Assembly (NCBI GenBank): GCA_963829585.1
Contig: CAWHJD010000021.1
Coordinates: forward strand, 248,001-312,000
Length of the DNA: 64,000 nucleotides
Origin: Sva-07 sp963829585
GTDB lineage: Bacteria; Actinomycetota; Acidimicrobiia; Acidimicrobiales; Ilumatobacteraceae
Direction of reading: 5' to 3'
The position numbers and the translations under genes were made by a program. Position 1 is the first letter of the stretch, and each line of letters opens with the position of its first letter. The notes beneath the pieces were generated by a model that was given only the letters and a program-made list of their open reading frames with translations, was not told the origin of the DNA and made no database searches. Below are positions 10,684 to 19,318 of the stretch, one piece after another.

Positions 10684-13176
10684 TCAGCTCACGTTGACGA
10701 GGACGAGGACGATGGCACCGACAGCGGCGGCGCCGAAGAGCAGCGCGCCGTACTGACTGACCTTGCCCGATTGGGTGGGTTGGAGGCCGTGACCGGTCTC
10801 CTCGGCGATCCAGCCGGCGCCGTCGACAGCCCCGTCGACGATCTTCTGGTCGATGTTGTCGTAGACCCACACGCCGGTTCGGCGCGCACCGTCGCCCGCT
10901 GCGTCGACCGCTGCGTCGAGCACCTGCTGGTTGAACCAGTTGGCACCCTTGGCAATCGGATGGGCGACGGCCCGGACGATGACGTTCTCGTAGAGAACGT
11001 CCAGGTAGTACTTGTTCTTCAGGAACACGAAGCCGCCGCGCATGATCCTCGACCGCTCGGTGAGACCCACGAGATGCTTGTTCCGGCGCCCGTAGAACGC
11101 CACGTTGAACGCAATCGCGACGGCGTAGCCGGCGGCGACGACACCGAGCGAGAGCAGGATCTTGGCGAAGGTGGGCTCGGCATGGGTGACGGAGGGGAAG
11201 AAGCACGCAGTGCCCGACTCGGGGGCGTCGAAGCCACAGCCCGACTTCTTCGCACCCTCCTCGCCTTCGCCTTCGGCACCCGGCGCGGCGGTGGGGCGAC
11301 CGTCGACGAGCGTGATCGACTGACCGGGGCCCGTGGCGATGACGTCCTCGAACGGCACGGGCGTCGAGCGCGGTTCGACGTACTTCTTGAGCGCCTCGAC
11401 GCCCTCACCGAAACGCGAGGCCAACGGCGTCGGGTTGGCCAGCCCGGCGAACAGTGCGAGGAACGCGAGGATCACGATCGGGATCAGCAGCAGCGGGCCC
11501 GACTCGTGTGGCCCGTCGGACGCATGGTGATCGTCGTGGGCGTCGTGGTGATCGCCGTCACCGTGCGCGTTCGCCGCGGCGCCGAGCGATCGGGGCTCGG
11601 GAGCGCCGACGGAGATCTGCTCCATCTCGTGCTCCTCGGCGTGCTCGTCGTCGCCGTGATGCTCGCCGGCGGCCGCACCGCGGGGCTCACCGAAGAAGAC
11701 GAGGTAGGTCGCCCTGGTCATGTACATCGCCGTGAGCACGGCTCCACCCAGCGCCACCCACATCAGGACCGTGTAGCCGTTGTTGCCGACGTTGTCGATG
11801 ATCTCGTCCTTCGACCAGAAGCCGGCGAACGGGAAGATGCCGGTGAGGGCGAGCGTCGACACGATCCACGCCGCGAACGTGATCGGCATCTTCTTGCGCA
11901 GTCCGCCCATGTCCTTCTTCATGTCGAAGGAGTGGTGGGAGCCCGAATGGCTGACCGAGCCCGCGCAGAGGAACAGACAGCACTTGAAGAAGGCGTGGGT
12001 GAAGATGTGGAACACCGCAGGCAGCCACGCCCCGGTACCGAGGCCGAGCATCATGTATCCGAGCTGTGAGACCGTGGAGTAGGCGAGCACCTTCTTGATG
12101 TCGTCCTGCACGAAGGCGAGGAGCGCGGCGATCACGATCGTGATGGCCCCGATGATCGCGATGAACGTCAGTGAGCCCTGGCCGATGTCGAAGGCCTGCC
12201 AGAACACCGGGTACAGCTGGGCGACGAGGAACACGCCGGCCACGACCATGGTCGAGCTGTGCAGCAGCGACGACACCGGCGTGGGCCCGGCCATGGCATC
12301 GGGCAGCCAGGTGTGCAGCGGGAACTGACCGGACTTGCCGATACAGGCGATGAACAACGCGATCGCGCCGGGCACGAGGAACTGGCTGCCGGCCTCGCCC
12401 GACAGTGCCCAGGCCTGGATCGCAGCGATGTCGAAGCCGTTGCTGTCGAGGTTGTCGACTGCCCAGGCGTTGGCGCCGAAGAAGATGATCGCCGTACCGA
12501 CGAGGAGTCCGACGTCGCCGACACGAACCGTGAAGAACGCCTTGAGCGCGGCCCGACTGTTGGCCTCCTCCTCCCACCAGTGGCCGATGAGCATGAACGA
12601 CGTCAGGCCCATGATCTCCCAGCCGAGGATCAGCTGGACCATGTTGGGCGCCATCAGCATCACGAGCATGCCGCCCGAGAAGAGGGTGATCGCTGCGAAG
12701 AAGTGCGTGTAACGACGGTCGCCGCGGACGTAGTCGAGGCTGAACACCTGCACCAGCAATGAGATGAAGGCCACCAGCCAGAGCAGGAGGACCGAGAGAC
12801 CGCTCGCACTCGACCCGATGCCGAACTCGAGCGGACCGTTCGACCACCACACCCACGTGTGCACGACCGGCTCGATGAACGGCTCCGCCTCGCCCTCGGT
12901 GGCGCGAGGCATCGAGCGGCCGAAGGCCTGCAGCATCCCGAGCGACTCTTCGCCACCCGACGCCGAGTTGGTTCGCTGCACCCACTGGACCGCCGCGCCG
13001 GTGGCGAGCACCAGCGAGGCGAACATCGACAGCAACCCGATCTCGGAGCCCTTCATCGGAAGGTGCTTGCCGACGGCGATGATGACGGCGAACGCGAGGA
13101 CGGGGACGAGGCCGATCAACCAGATGTTCTCGAGGAACCACCCCGAACTCAGTTCGGCGGCTTCTGCAGCAAGCAT
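10684..13176 (-). CDS. nuoL: NADH-quinone oxidoreductase subunit L, first complex I set (long form)
   Basis: An 830-residue proton-pumping subunit, about 170-200 residues longer than common NuoL and 173 longer than the second copy here. The antiporter core is normal: the EIMGLTSFMLIGHWWEE helix, GKSGQFPLHTWLPDAMAGPTPVSSLLHSSTMV, the KKVLAYSTVSQLGYMMLGLG helix and HAFFKCCLFLCAGSV. After the core come a strikingly His/Asp/Glu-rich stretch at about residues 497-560, more helices, a polar loop near 620-660 holding an SGCGFDAPESGTACFF cysteine pair, and a last helix at about 806-829 that matches the usual NuoL anchor after the lateral helix. The gene lies two bases after nuoK. The extra loops are probably on one membrane face; metal binding is only a suggestion. 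Confidence 0.95.
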   Translation of the reverse strand: MLAAEAAELSSGWFLENIWLIGLVPVLAFAVIIAVGKHLPMKGSEIGLLSMFASLVLATGAAVQWVQRTNSASGGEESLGMLQAFGRSMPRATEGEAEPFIEPVVHTWVWWSNGPLEFGIGSSASGLSVLLLWLVAFISLLVQVFSLDYVRGDRRYTHFFAAITLFSGGMLVMLMAPNMVQLILGWEIMGLTSFMLIGHWWEEEANSRAALKAFFTVRVGDVGLLVGTAIIFFGANAWAVDNLDSNGFDIAAIQAWALSGEAGSQFLVPGAIALFIACIGKSGQFPLHTWLPDAMAGPTPVSSLLHSSTMVVAGVFLVAQLYPVFWQAFDIGQGSLTFIAIIGAITIVIAALLAFVQDDIKKVLAYSTVSQLGYMMLGLGTGAWLPAVFHIFTHAFFKCCLFLCAGSVSHSGSHHSFDMKKDMGGLRKKMPITFAAWIVSTLALTGIFPFAGFWSKDEIIDNVGNNGYTVLMWVALGGAVLTAMYMTRATYLVFFGEPRGAAAGEHHGDDEHAEEHEMEQISVGAPEPRSLGAAANAHGDGDHHDAHDDHHASDGPHESGPLLLIPIVILAFLALFAGLANPTPLASRFGEGVEALKKYVEPRSTPVPFEDVIATGPGQSITLVDGRPTAAPGAEGEGEEGAKKSGCGFDAPESGTACFFPSVTHAEPTFAKILLSLGVVAAGYAVAIAFNVAFYGRRNKHLVGLTERSRIMRGGFVFLKNKYYLDVLYENVIVRAVAHPIAKGANWFNQQVLDAAVDAAGDGARRTGVWVYDNIDQKIVDGAVDGAGWIAEETGHGLQPTQSGKVSQYGALLFGAAAVGAIVLVLVNVS

Positions 13177-13177
13177 C

Positions 13178-13477
13178 TCAGCCCTTCATTTCCGAGAGTT
13201 CGTCGAGGGCGATCGACTTGCGGTTGCGGTAGATCATGAGCACCATCGCCAATCCGACGCCGACTTCGGCAGCCGCGATTGCGATCACGTAGAGGGCGAA
13301 CACCTGACCGTCGACGGCTCCCGTCATGAGCGCGAAGGCCACGAAGTTCAAGCTGACGGCATTGAGGATCAGTTCGATCGACATCAGCACCATGACCGCG
13401 TTGCGGCGTGCGATGACGCCGTACACGCCGATACAGAAGAGCGCAGCGCCGAGGAGGAGGAAGTTGACCGCGAGCAT
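13178..13477 (-). CDS. nuoK: NADH-quinone oxidoreductase subunit K, first complex I set
   Basis: A 99-residue, three-helix membrane subunit of the standard NuoK length. Helix 2 has the two conserved buried glutamates: one in MSIELILNAVSLNFVAF (about residue 35) and one in AAAEVGVGLAMVLMIYR (about residue 71). Together with NuoJ and NuoA it forms the proton path next to the quinone site. The C-terminus KSIALDELSEMKG is typical. Only six bases separate it from nuoJ and two from nuoL. Confidence 0.96.
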   Translation of the reverse strand: MLAVNFLLLGAALFCIGVYGVIARRNAVMVLMSIELILNAVSLNFVAFALMTGAVDGQVFALYVIAIAAAEVGVGLAMVLMIYRNRKSIALDELSEMKG

Positions 13478-13483
13478 CGCCGG

Positions 13484-14008
13484 TCAGTCCTTCCTGGCCA
13501 GGACGATGGCGCCGATGGCGGCCGCGAGCAGGACGAAGGAGATGGCGATGAACGGCAGGAGATAGATCGACAGGAACTGATCGCTCAACAGCGCCGTCGG
13601 CGTGGGGCCACGGTCGGGCAGCACGTCGTCGCCGAACGCGTCGACGATCACCCAGGCGAGGAGTCCGAACATCAGCAGGGCGATCGGAATGCCGACCGCC
13701 CACCCCTTGTTGTTGAGCCCCGACTCCCTGCCGATCTGGGCGCGCGTGAGCATGATGCCGAAGAGGAACAGCACCATCACGGCGCCGATGTACACGAGCA
13801 CCTGCGACACCGCCACGAACTCGGCGGCGGCGAGGATGTACTGCGCGGCGACACCGGCGAGCACCACGACCAGCCACAGCGCTGCGTGCACGACGTTCTT
13901 CGTCGTCACGACGCTGAGCGCGGCGAAGATCATCGCCGCAGCGATGATGCCGAACGCCACGTTCTGGGCGACGTTGACGTTGTCGGTGGCGAGGATCAGC
14001 GCGTTCAC
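13484..14008 (-). CDS. nuoJ: NADH-quinone oxidoreductase subunit J, first complex I set
   Basis: With the GTG at 14008 (MNALILATDNVNVAQN) the protein has 174 residues and five helices, the normal NuoJ size. The family helix 3 motif is VAVSQVLVYIGAVMVLFLFGIMLTRAQ, with the conserved Tyr-Ile-Gly-Ala bend. The frame is open for a further 106 codons upstream, but those overlap nuoI and code for Arg/Ser-rich sequence, so the GTG ten bases after the nuoI stop is preferred. No strong ribosome site is visible there; translation is probably coupled to nuoI. Confidence 0.92.
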   Translation of the reverse strand: MNALILATDNVNVAQNVAFGIIAAAMIFAALSVVTTKNVVHAALWLVVVLAGVAAQYILAAAEFVAVSQVLVYIGAVMVLFLFGIMLTRAQIGRESGLNNKGWAVGIPIALLMFGLLAWVIVDAFGDDVLPDRGPTPTALLSDQFLSIYLLPFIAISFVLLAAAIGAIVLARKD

Positions 14009-14018
14009 TTCTGCCCAC

Positions 14019-14510
14019 TCATTTCTTCTGGGCTCCCGCTTCGAGCGCCGGCGCCTCTGGCACGGTCTCCATCCACTCGCCGAGCTTCTCCTTGTCGTGG
14101 AGCAGGTCGGCGATCTTCGGTTCGGAGTACTCGTACTCGGGGCTCCAGAACAGTGCGTCGAACGGGCACACCTCGACACAGATGCCGCAGTACATGCAGA
14201 GCGCGTAGTCGATGTCGAACCGGTCGAGATGGTTGACCTGACGCGGCTTGCCGCCGGCTCGGCGCGGCGGAGCGAGCTGCTTGTGTCCCTCGATGTAGAT
14301 GCACCAGTCCGGGCACGAGCGCGCACACAGCATGCAGGCGGTGCAGTTGCCCTCGTGGAGCGCGATGACCCCGCGAGCGCGAGTCGGTGGCGCTTCCTTC
14401 TCGTGCGGGTACTGCACCGTGTTGGCGCCGTCGACGACGGTGTCCTTGAGGATCCCCAACGTGATGCCGAGACCCTTGAACAGGCCGGGGAGCTTGGGCT
14501 TGTCTGGCAT
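14019..14510 (-). CDS. nuoI: NADH-quinone oxidoreductase subunit I, first complex I set
   Basis: A 163-residue ferredoxin-like subunit that carries clusters N6a and N6b to the quinone site. Two complete CxxCxxCxxxCP motifs are present, with Cys at about 56, 59, 62, 66 and at 105, 108, 111, 115. An amphipathic N-terminus (LPGLFKGLGITLGILKDTV) would dock to the membrane arm. It is a free-standing gene here, unlike the second cluster, where the NuoI sequence is open-frame continuous with NuoH. An 85-base spacer precedes it after nuoH. Confidence 0.95.
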   Translation of the reverse strand: MPDKPKLPGLFKGLGITLGILKDTVVDGANTVQYPHEKEAPPTRARGVIALHEGNCTACMLCARSCPDWCIYIEGHKQLAPPRRAGGKPRQVNHLDRFDIDYALCMYCGICVEVCPFDALFWSPEYEYSEPKIADLLHDKEKLGEWMETVPEAPALEAGAQKK

Positions 14511-14595
14511 CAGAACGCCCCTTTCGACGCAGACGGCTCAGCGACGGGAGTCGCCGCCGTTCTGACCTGTGACGTCCGTTCCTGGACCCGGGACA

Positions 14596-15648
14596 TCAGA
14601 AGGCCACCTTCAAGATTGCTGTGATTGCGGTGTTCGCCAGGGCGAGTGGGATGAGCACCTTCCAGGCGAAGGTCTGCAGTTGATCTTCACGGAAACGGGG
14701 GAAGCTGAAACGGACCCACATGATGACGAAGGTCAGGACCAACATCTTGGTGAACATGATCAGCGGCCCGACCAGGTTCATCCAGTCGGCGACGTCGTCG
14801 ATGTTGTCCCAACCGAACCAGTCGAACGGGATGCCCCAGCCGCCGAGGAAGAGCACCGACGCGATGAATGCGAACACGCCCGCCGTGGCGAACTCGGCGA
14901 TGAAGAAGATGAGGAACCGGAAGCCCGAGTACTCGGTCATGTAGCCCGACACGAGTTCGGATTCGGCGATCGGCATGTCGAACGGAGCCTGGGTGAGTTC
15001 GGCCTGCACGGCGATCATGAAGATCATGAACCCGACGAACTGGGTGACGATGAACGGGCTGCCGAACCATCCGATGCCGAACCAGCTGCCGGTGTTCTGG
15101 GCGACCGTGATCTCCTGCATGTTCATCGAGCCGGCCTGGATGACGACGCCGAGGACGGCGAGCACCATCGGCAACTCGTACGCGATGAGCTGACCGGCGG
15201 CACGAAGACCGCCGAGGAGGGAGTACTTGTTGGCGCTCGCCCAGCCGGCGATGAGGATGCCGAGCACGCTCACCGAAGCCACGGCCAGGCCGAGGAAGAT
15301 CCCGACGGAGAAGTTGGTGAAGTAGGCGTCGGGTCCGAACGGCACGATGACGACGAGCAGGAACGTCGACAGCAGCACGATGAGCGGAGCCATCTTGAAG
15401 ATGCGGTGGTCGGCGGCCTCCGGTGCGAGGTCCTCCTTCTGCATCCACTTGCCGACCTCGGCCACGAGCTGGAGCGAGCCGTACGGGCCGGCTTCCATCG
15501 GGCCGAGACGGCTCTGCATGAACGACATCATCTTGAACAGGAACAGGTAGACGATGGTGCCGGCCGGCAGCAGCACCGCGACGAGGCCGCCGAGCACGCG
15601 CAGCAGCGACTGTCCCCAGTAGGGGATCTCGATGGCGAACTGGATCAT
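14596..15648 (-). CDS. nuoH: NADH-quinone oxidoreductase subunit H, first complex I set
   Basis: A 350-residue membrane subunit that joins the peripheral and membrane arms and forms much of the quinone chamber. Conserved parts include MQSRLGPMEAGPYGSLQLVAEVGKWMQKED, a variant of the usual QxRxGPNxxGPxGLLQ...KLxxKE loop, and AELTQAPFDMPIAESELVSGYMTEYSG. The second is the quinone-site loop with its E/D cluster; family members usually read AELNRxPFDLxEAESELVAGFNTEYSG. Both sites are more divergent here than in the second copy (QNRIGPNKAGPFGMLQ; AELNRPPFDLVEAEQELVGGFNTEYSG). The ATG at 15648 overlaps the nuoD stop by four bases. Confidence 0.95.
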   Translation of the reverse strand: MIQFAIEIPYWGQSLLRVLGGLVAVLLPAGTIVYLFLFKMMSFMQSRLGPMEAGPYGSLQLVAEVGKWMQKEDLAPEAADHRIFKMAPLIVLLSTFLLVVIVPFGPDAYFTNFSVGIFLGLAVASVSVLGILIAGWASANKYSLLGGLRAAGQLIAYELPMVLAVLGVVIQAGSMNMQEITVAQNTGSWFGIGWFGSPFIVTQFVGFMIFMIAVQAELTQAPFDMPIAESELVSGYMTEYSGFRFLIFFIAEFATAGVFAFIASVLFLGGWGIPFDWFGWDNIDDVADWMNLVGPLIMFTKMLVLTFVIMWVRFSFPRFREDQLQTFAWKVLIPLALANTAITAILKVAF

Positions 15649-16817
15649 CGGTCGATGTCACCCAGGATGAAGTAGAGGCTGGCGAGGATCGTGATGATGT
15701 CGGGCACGTACACGCCCTTGAGCGCCCATGGCACGATCGAGATGTTGTTGAAGCTCGCGGAGCGGATCTTGACGCGGAACGGGCCGAGATCACCCTTGGA
15801 GACGACGTAGTAACCCATCACGCCGAGCGGGTTCTCGGTCTCCACCCAGGCTTCACCCTCGGGCACCTTGATGATCCGCGGCACCTTGGTCATGATCGGC
15901 CCGGCGGGGATCTGGTCGAGCAGCTGCTCGACGATCTTGCACGACTCGCGGGTCTCCTGGAGACGAACCCAGCAGCGGGCGAAACTGTCGCCGTCGGGAT
16001 GCGTCCAGACCTTCCAGTCGGCCTTGTCCCATGCCATGGGGAGCTGCTGGTCACGGCGCAGGTCGTAGTCGACGCCACTGGCGCGCAGGTTGGCACCCGA
16101 CAGGCCGTAGTCCTTGGCGACGTCGGCGGGGATGATGCCCACGCCACGCATGCGGCTCTGGAGGATCTCGTTGCCGAACAAGAGGTCCTCGATGATGTCG
16201 CAGAACTCGCGCAGCTTGACCATGACCTGGCGGGTCTCGTTGATCCAGCCGGCCGGCAGGTCCTCCTTGAGGCCGCCGATGCGGTCGAAGTTCGGGTGGA
16301 ACCGGCCGCCGGTGGCGCCCTCGATCAGGTTGAGGACGTACTCGCGGTCACGGAAGGCGAGGAACACCGGGGTGATCGCACCCATCTGCACGCCGAGATC
16401 GCCGAGGAACAGCGACACGTTGGCGATGCGCGACAACTCGAACAGGATGGTGCGGATGACCTGCGCCCGTGGTGGCGCCTCGATCTGCATCAGCTTCTCG
16501 GCGGCGAGGATGAACGGCACCTCGTTGGCGAAGCTGCCGAGCCAGTCGATGCGGTTGACGAGGGCGGTGACCTGCGGGAAGGTGCGGACCTCGGTCAGCT
16601 TCTCGTAGCCGCGGTGCATGTAGCCCGCCGACGGTTCGGCCCAGACGACCTGCTCGCCGTCGAGACGGCAGATGATGCGCAGGGTGCCGTGGGTGGCCGG
16701 GTGCTGCGGGCCGATGTTGAGGGTCATGCCCTCGGTTTCCAGCTCGACGTTCAGACGTGCGTCGGCCGCCTGGCCGGCGATGTAACTCAACTGCTGGCGA
16801 TCGCTCAGTACGGTCAT
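15645..16817 (-). CDS. nuoD: NADH-quinone oxidoreductase subunit D, first complex I set
   Basis: A 390-residue 49-kDa-type subunit that, with NuoB, forms the quinone-binding cavity. Signature segments are MTLNIGPQHPATHGTLR (residues 30-46, with the HPATHG loop whose histidine contacts the quinone head), the AEPSAGYMHRGYEKL motif near 60-74, and the C-terminal DIITILASLYFILGDIDR ending on the conserved arginine. The family arginine that NDUFAF7 methylates in mitochondria lies in the GYMHRG region, and a MidA gene ends this operon. The gene sits ten bases after nuoC, and its stop overlaps the nuoH start. Confidence 0.96.
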   Translation of the reverse strand: MTVLSDRQQLSYIAGQAADARLNVELETEGMTLNIGPQHPATHGTLRIICRLDGEQVVWAEPSAGYMHRGYEKLTEVRTFPQVTALVNRIDWLGSFANEVPFILAAEKLMQIEAPPRAQVIRTILFELSRIANVSLFLGDLGVQMGAITPVFLAFRDREYVLNLIEGATGGRFHPNFDRIGGLKEDLPAGWINETRQVMVKLREFCDIIEDLLFGNEILQSRMRGVGIIPADVAKDYGLSGANLRASGVDYDLRRDQQLPMAWDKADWKVWTHPDGDSFARCWVRLQETRESCKIVEQLLDQIPAGPIMTKVPRIIKVPEGEAWVETENPLGVMGYYVVSKGDLGPFRVKIRSASFNNISIVPWALKGVYVPDIITILASLYFILGDIDR

Positions 16818-16827
16818 GACTCGTCAC

Positions 16828-17556
16828 TCACCCGTGGCGGGCTCGTCGTCCGCTGCGCTTTCTCCTCGCGCCGCTTCCGGCTCGTCGCTGGCGCTTCCCT
16901 CGCCGGCCTGTGACATCGGGCATCGGTTCGACGTCGACGATGCCGGGCCACGGCTTGATCATGCGGGCGAGCAGGGGGAAGTCCTTGCGCAGCGGGTGGC
17001 CCTCGAAGTCGGTCGGCAGGTACATGTTGCGGAGGTCAGGATGACCGTTGAAACCGATCCCGAACATCTCGTGGCACTCGCGCTCGTGCCAGTTGGCGCC
17101 GGCGAACACGGTGGTCCACGAGTCGACGGCGAAATGGTCGTCGGGAACGTCGGCCTTGATCGTGACACCGACGTGGCGATCGAGGTCGTTGAGGCGGGCG
17201 AACACCTGGAACCGGGTGTCACCGCCGGTGATGCCCTGGCGGATCTCGGTGTCGGGTTGGACGGGCTCGGCGGTGGGGTCTTCCTCACCCTTGCCGTACG
17301 GCGACGGCAACCAGTCGAGACCGGAGATGAACGAGAACCACGTGAAGCCTGCCGCCTTCAGGGCCTCGGCGGTCGCACGCCAGGCATCGGTGCGGACACG
17401 GATCCACAGGTCGTCGTTCGGCGAGATGTGGGTGTCGACGATGGCATCGCCGATCCGTCGGCGCAGGTCGTCGATGATCCCTTCGCGGAGCCCGTCCCCC
17501 GGCAGGGCCGGTGCTTCCTGCGTCTCGGTCGTGCCGCCGTCACTCAATGGGTCCAC
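16828..17556 (-). CDS. nuoC: NADH-quinone oxidoreductase subunit C, first complex I set
   Basis: About 242 residues from GTG 17556 (GTG 17559 is equally possible), overlapping the end of nuoB by some 17 bases. The 30-kDa-subunit motif is clear: WTTVFAGANWHERECHEMFGIGFNGHPDLRNMYLPTDFEGHPLRKDFPL. The subunit packs NuoD and NuoB in the peripheral arm. After the MPDV segment the frame continues as an Arg/Gly-rich tail of about 29 residues. Read one frame off, the same bases give an acidic Ala/Glu/Asp tail ending four bases away, so an indel here cannot be excluded. Confidence 0.92.
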   Translation of the reverse strand: MDPLSDGGTTETQEAPALPGDGLREGIIDDLRRRIGDAIVDTHISPNDDLWIRVRTDAWRATAEALKAAGFTWFSFISGLDWLPSPYGKGEEDPTAEPVQPDTEIRQGITGGDTRFQVFARLNDLDRHVGVTIKADVPDDHFAVDSWTTVFAGANWHERECHEMFGIGFNGHPDLRNMYLPTDFEGHPLRKDFPLLARMIKPWPGIVDVEPMPDVTGRRGKRQRRAGSGARRKRSGRRARHG

Positions 17557-18145
17557 CACCCACCACGATCGGTTCGCGCTCGGGCTGGACGGTGGGCGTG
17601 GCGGCGGGAATCTTGGCGACCCGTTCGCGTTCACGCGTGGTCTGCAACGACGTGAACCCCTCGTCTCCACGCCACTTGGCTGCCATGTCCTCGTTCTTGA
17701 TGCGCTGCTGGAGCAGCACGACACCTTCGAGCAGTGCCTCGGGACGCGGCGGGCATCCGGGGATGTACACGTCGATCGGGATGATCTGATCGACGCCTTT
17801 GGTGACCGAGTAGCTGTCCCAGTACGGGCCACCGCAGTTGGCGCACGAGCCCATCGAGATGGCGTACTTGGGCTCGGGCATCTGCTCCCAGAGCCGCCTG
17901 ATGGCCGGTGCCATCTTGTCGGTCACGGTGCCGGAGATGCACACGAAGTCGGCCTGACGCGGGCTGGCGGGCAGCGGGATGACGCCGAGGCGCATGACGT
18001 CGTAACGGGGGGAACCGAAGGCGGCACCCATCTCGATGGCGCAACAGGCGAGACCCCACTGGTACACCCACAGCGAATACGAGCGGCTCATGTTGAACAG
18101 CTTCGTGAGCGAGGCCGGCATCCGGCCCTTTTCGACTAGACCCAT
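17540..18145 (-). CDS. nuoB: NADH-quinone oxidoreductase subunit B, first complex I set
   Basis: A 201-residue PSST-type subunit holding cluster N2, the last iron-sulfur centre before quinone. The four ligands are visible: the adjacent pair in GLACCAIEMGA (Cys 34 and 35), the first Cys of GSCANCGG (about 101) and the Cys of YIPGCPPRPE (about 131), with family spacing. ATG 18145 is chosen because the 64 in-frame codons before it overlap nuoA and look random. It overlaps nuoA by ten bases. Confidence 0.96.
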   Translation of the reverse strand: MGLVEKGRMPASLTKLFNMSRSYSLWVYQWGLACCAIEMGAAFGSPRYDVMRLGVIPLPASPRQADFVCISGTVTDKMAPAIRRLWEQMPEPKYAISMGSCANCGGPYWDSYSVTKGVDQIIPIDVYIPGCPPRPEALLEGVVLLQQRIKNEDMAAKWRGDEGFTSLQTTRERERVAKIPAATPTVQPEREPIVVGGGPIE

Positions 18146-18501
18146 CGCAGCAGTCCTCGTTTCCAGGCGTACACCAGGCCGTCGAGCAACAGCACGATGA
18201 AGATGAGCATGGTGACCAGACCGAAGGTGCCGTAGCGCTCGACGTTGGCCGCCCACGGGAACAGGAAGACGGCTTCGACGTCGAAGATCACGAACAACAG
18301 GGCGAACACGTAGTACCGGATCTGACTCTGCGACCAACCGATGCCCACCGGGTCGACACCCGACTCGTAGGCGACGCCCTTGTCGTAGTTGGGCTTCGAC
18401 GGCCGCACGAGCGAGGCGAGGCCGAGGAGCAGGCCACCGATCGCCAGCGCGGCAATGCCGAACCAGACAACGGTCAAGTAATCACGGAGGAACACCGACA
18501 T
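18136..18501 (-). CDS. nuoA: NADH-quinone oxidoreductase subunit A, first complex I set
   Basis: A 121-residue three-helix membrane subunit and the first gene of the operon. The loop KGVAYESGVDPVGIGWSQSQIRYYVFALLFVIFDVEAVFLFPWA contains the ESG and FDVE motifs of the family; these acidic residues take part in the E-channel near the quinone site. It overlaps nuoB, so the two are translationally coupled. No nuoE, nuoF or nuoG accompanies this operon on either side within the window. Confidence 0.96.
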   Translation of the reverse strand: MSVFLRDYLTVVWFGIAALAIGGLLLGLASLVRPSKPNYDKGVAYESGVDPVGIGWSQSQIRYYVFALLFVIFDVEAVFLFPWAANVERYGTFGLVTMLIFIVLLLDGLVYAWKRGLLRWV

Positions 18502-18580
18502 CGGAGCGAGAAGTTATCAGGGGCCGGGAAATCCCACCCAAATGTGGTCGCCGACCCGTGGCGTCCGCCCCGACGCCGGA
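18502..18580 (-). promoter_or_regulatory. Probable promoter region of nuoABCDHIJKLMN
   Basis: This 79-base gap between the aquaporin stop and the nuoA start is the only sizeable upstream space for the 11-gene operon. On the minus strand a TGATAACTT stretch (about 18511-18519) is the best -10 match. It lies 9-12 bases before the nuoA ATG, so the leader would be very short. No clear ribosome site and no convincing -35 box are seen. Confidence 0.4.
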
Positions 18581-19318
18581 TCAGAGCGCTTCGTTCTCGC
18601 GGGCTTCCGGTTCACCGAGCACCATCCACAGCCCACCTGCCAGCACCGCACCGATCGCCGGGAACACGATGAAGGCCCAGACCTGGCCGAGCGCCCAGTC
18701 ACCCTGGAACACGGCCGTCGCCAGCGAGCGCGCCGGATTGACCGAGGTGTTCGACACCGGAATCGAGATCAGGTGCACGAGCGTCAGCCCGAGCCCCGCG
18801 GCAATCGGTCCGAAGCCCGTCGGCACGCCCTTGGTGCTGGTGGTCCCGAGCACGATCAGGACGAAGACCGCCGTCAGGACGATCTCGACGACCGCCACCG
18901 AGAGCAGGTCGAACCCGCCGGGCGAGTGTGTGCCGTACCCGTTCGAGGCGAAGCCGGCGTCCTGGGCGGCCGACATGTATCCCTCGGTTCCACCGAGGAT
19001 GAGGGCCAGGATGCCCGCGCCCACGATGCCGCCGACGAACTGCGCCACGAAGTAGGGCACCGCCTTGACGGGCTCGAGCTTCTTCGCCATCACCATGCCG
19101 ATCGTGACGGCGGGGTTGATGTGGCACCCGGAGATGCGGCCGATCAGGTAGGCCATGCAGAGCAGGCTGAACCCGAACGCGAGTGACACGCCGAGCGCCC
19201 CGACGTTCAAGCCGTCGTTGAAGGCGCCCGTGGCGAAGATCGCCGTGCCCGGGCCGCCGATGACCAGGACGGCGGTGCCGAACGCCTCGGCGATCGGAAT
19301 TCTGATGTCGTCGTTCAT
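18581..19318 (-). CDS. aqpZ: Aquaporin (MIP family)
   Basis: A 245-residue channel protein with six helices and the two half-helix NPA loops: HINPAVTIG near residue 65 and TSVNPARSL near residue 193. The N-terminal AEAFGTAVLVIGGPGTAIFA helix and the AArg of NPAR are as in water-selective AqpZ rather than GlpF; GlpF has a D after the second NPA arginine, which is absent. It moves water across the inner membrane. An AAGGGA sequence eight bases before ATG 19318 is a plausible ribosome site. It lies downstream of a shared divergent region with the MFS gene and is read toward the nuo operon. Confidence 0.94.
   Translation of the reverse strand: MNDDIRIPIAEAFGTAVLVIGGPGTAIFATGAFNDGLNVGALGVSLAFGFSLLCMAYLIGRISGCHINPAVTIGMVMAKKLEPVKAVPYFVAQFVGGIVGAGILALILGGTEGYMSAAQDAGFASNGYGTHSPGGFDLLSVAVVEIVLTAVFVLIVLGTTSTKGVPTGFGPIAAGLGLTLVHLISIPVSNTSVNPARSLATAVFQGDWALGQVWAFIVFPAIGAVLAGGLWMVLGEPEARENEAL

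Noticed and set aside
14009..14326. N-terminal extension of nuoJ
   Set aside because: The 106 extra codons overlap nuoI and read as Arg/Ser/Thr-rich sequence; without them NuoJ has its normal length.
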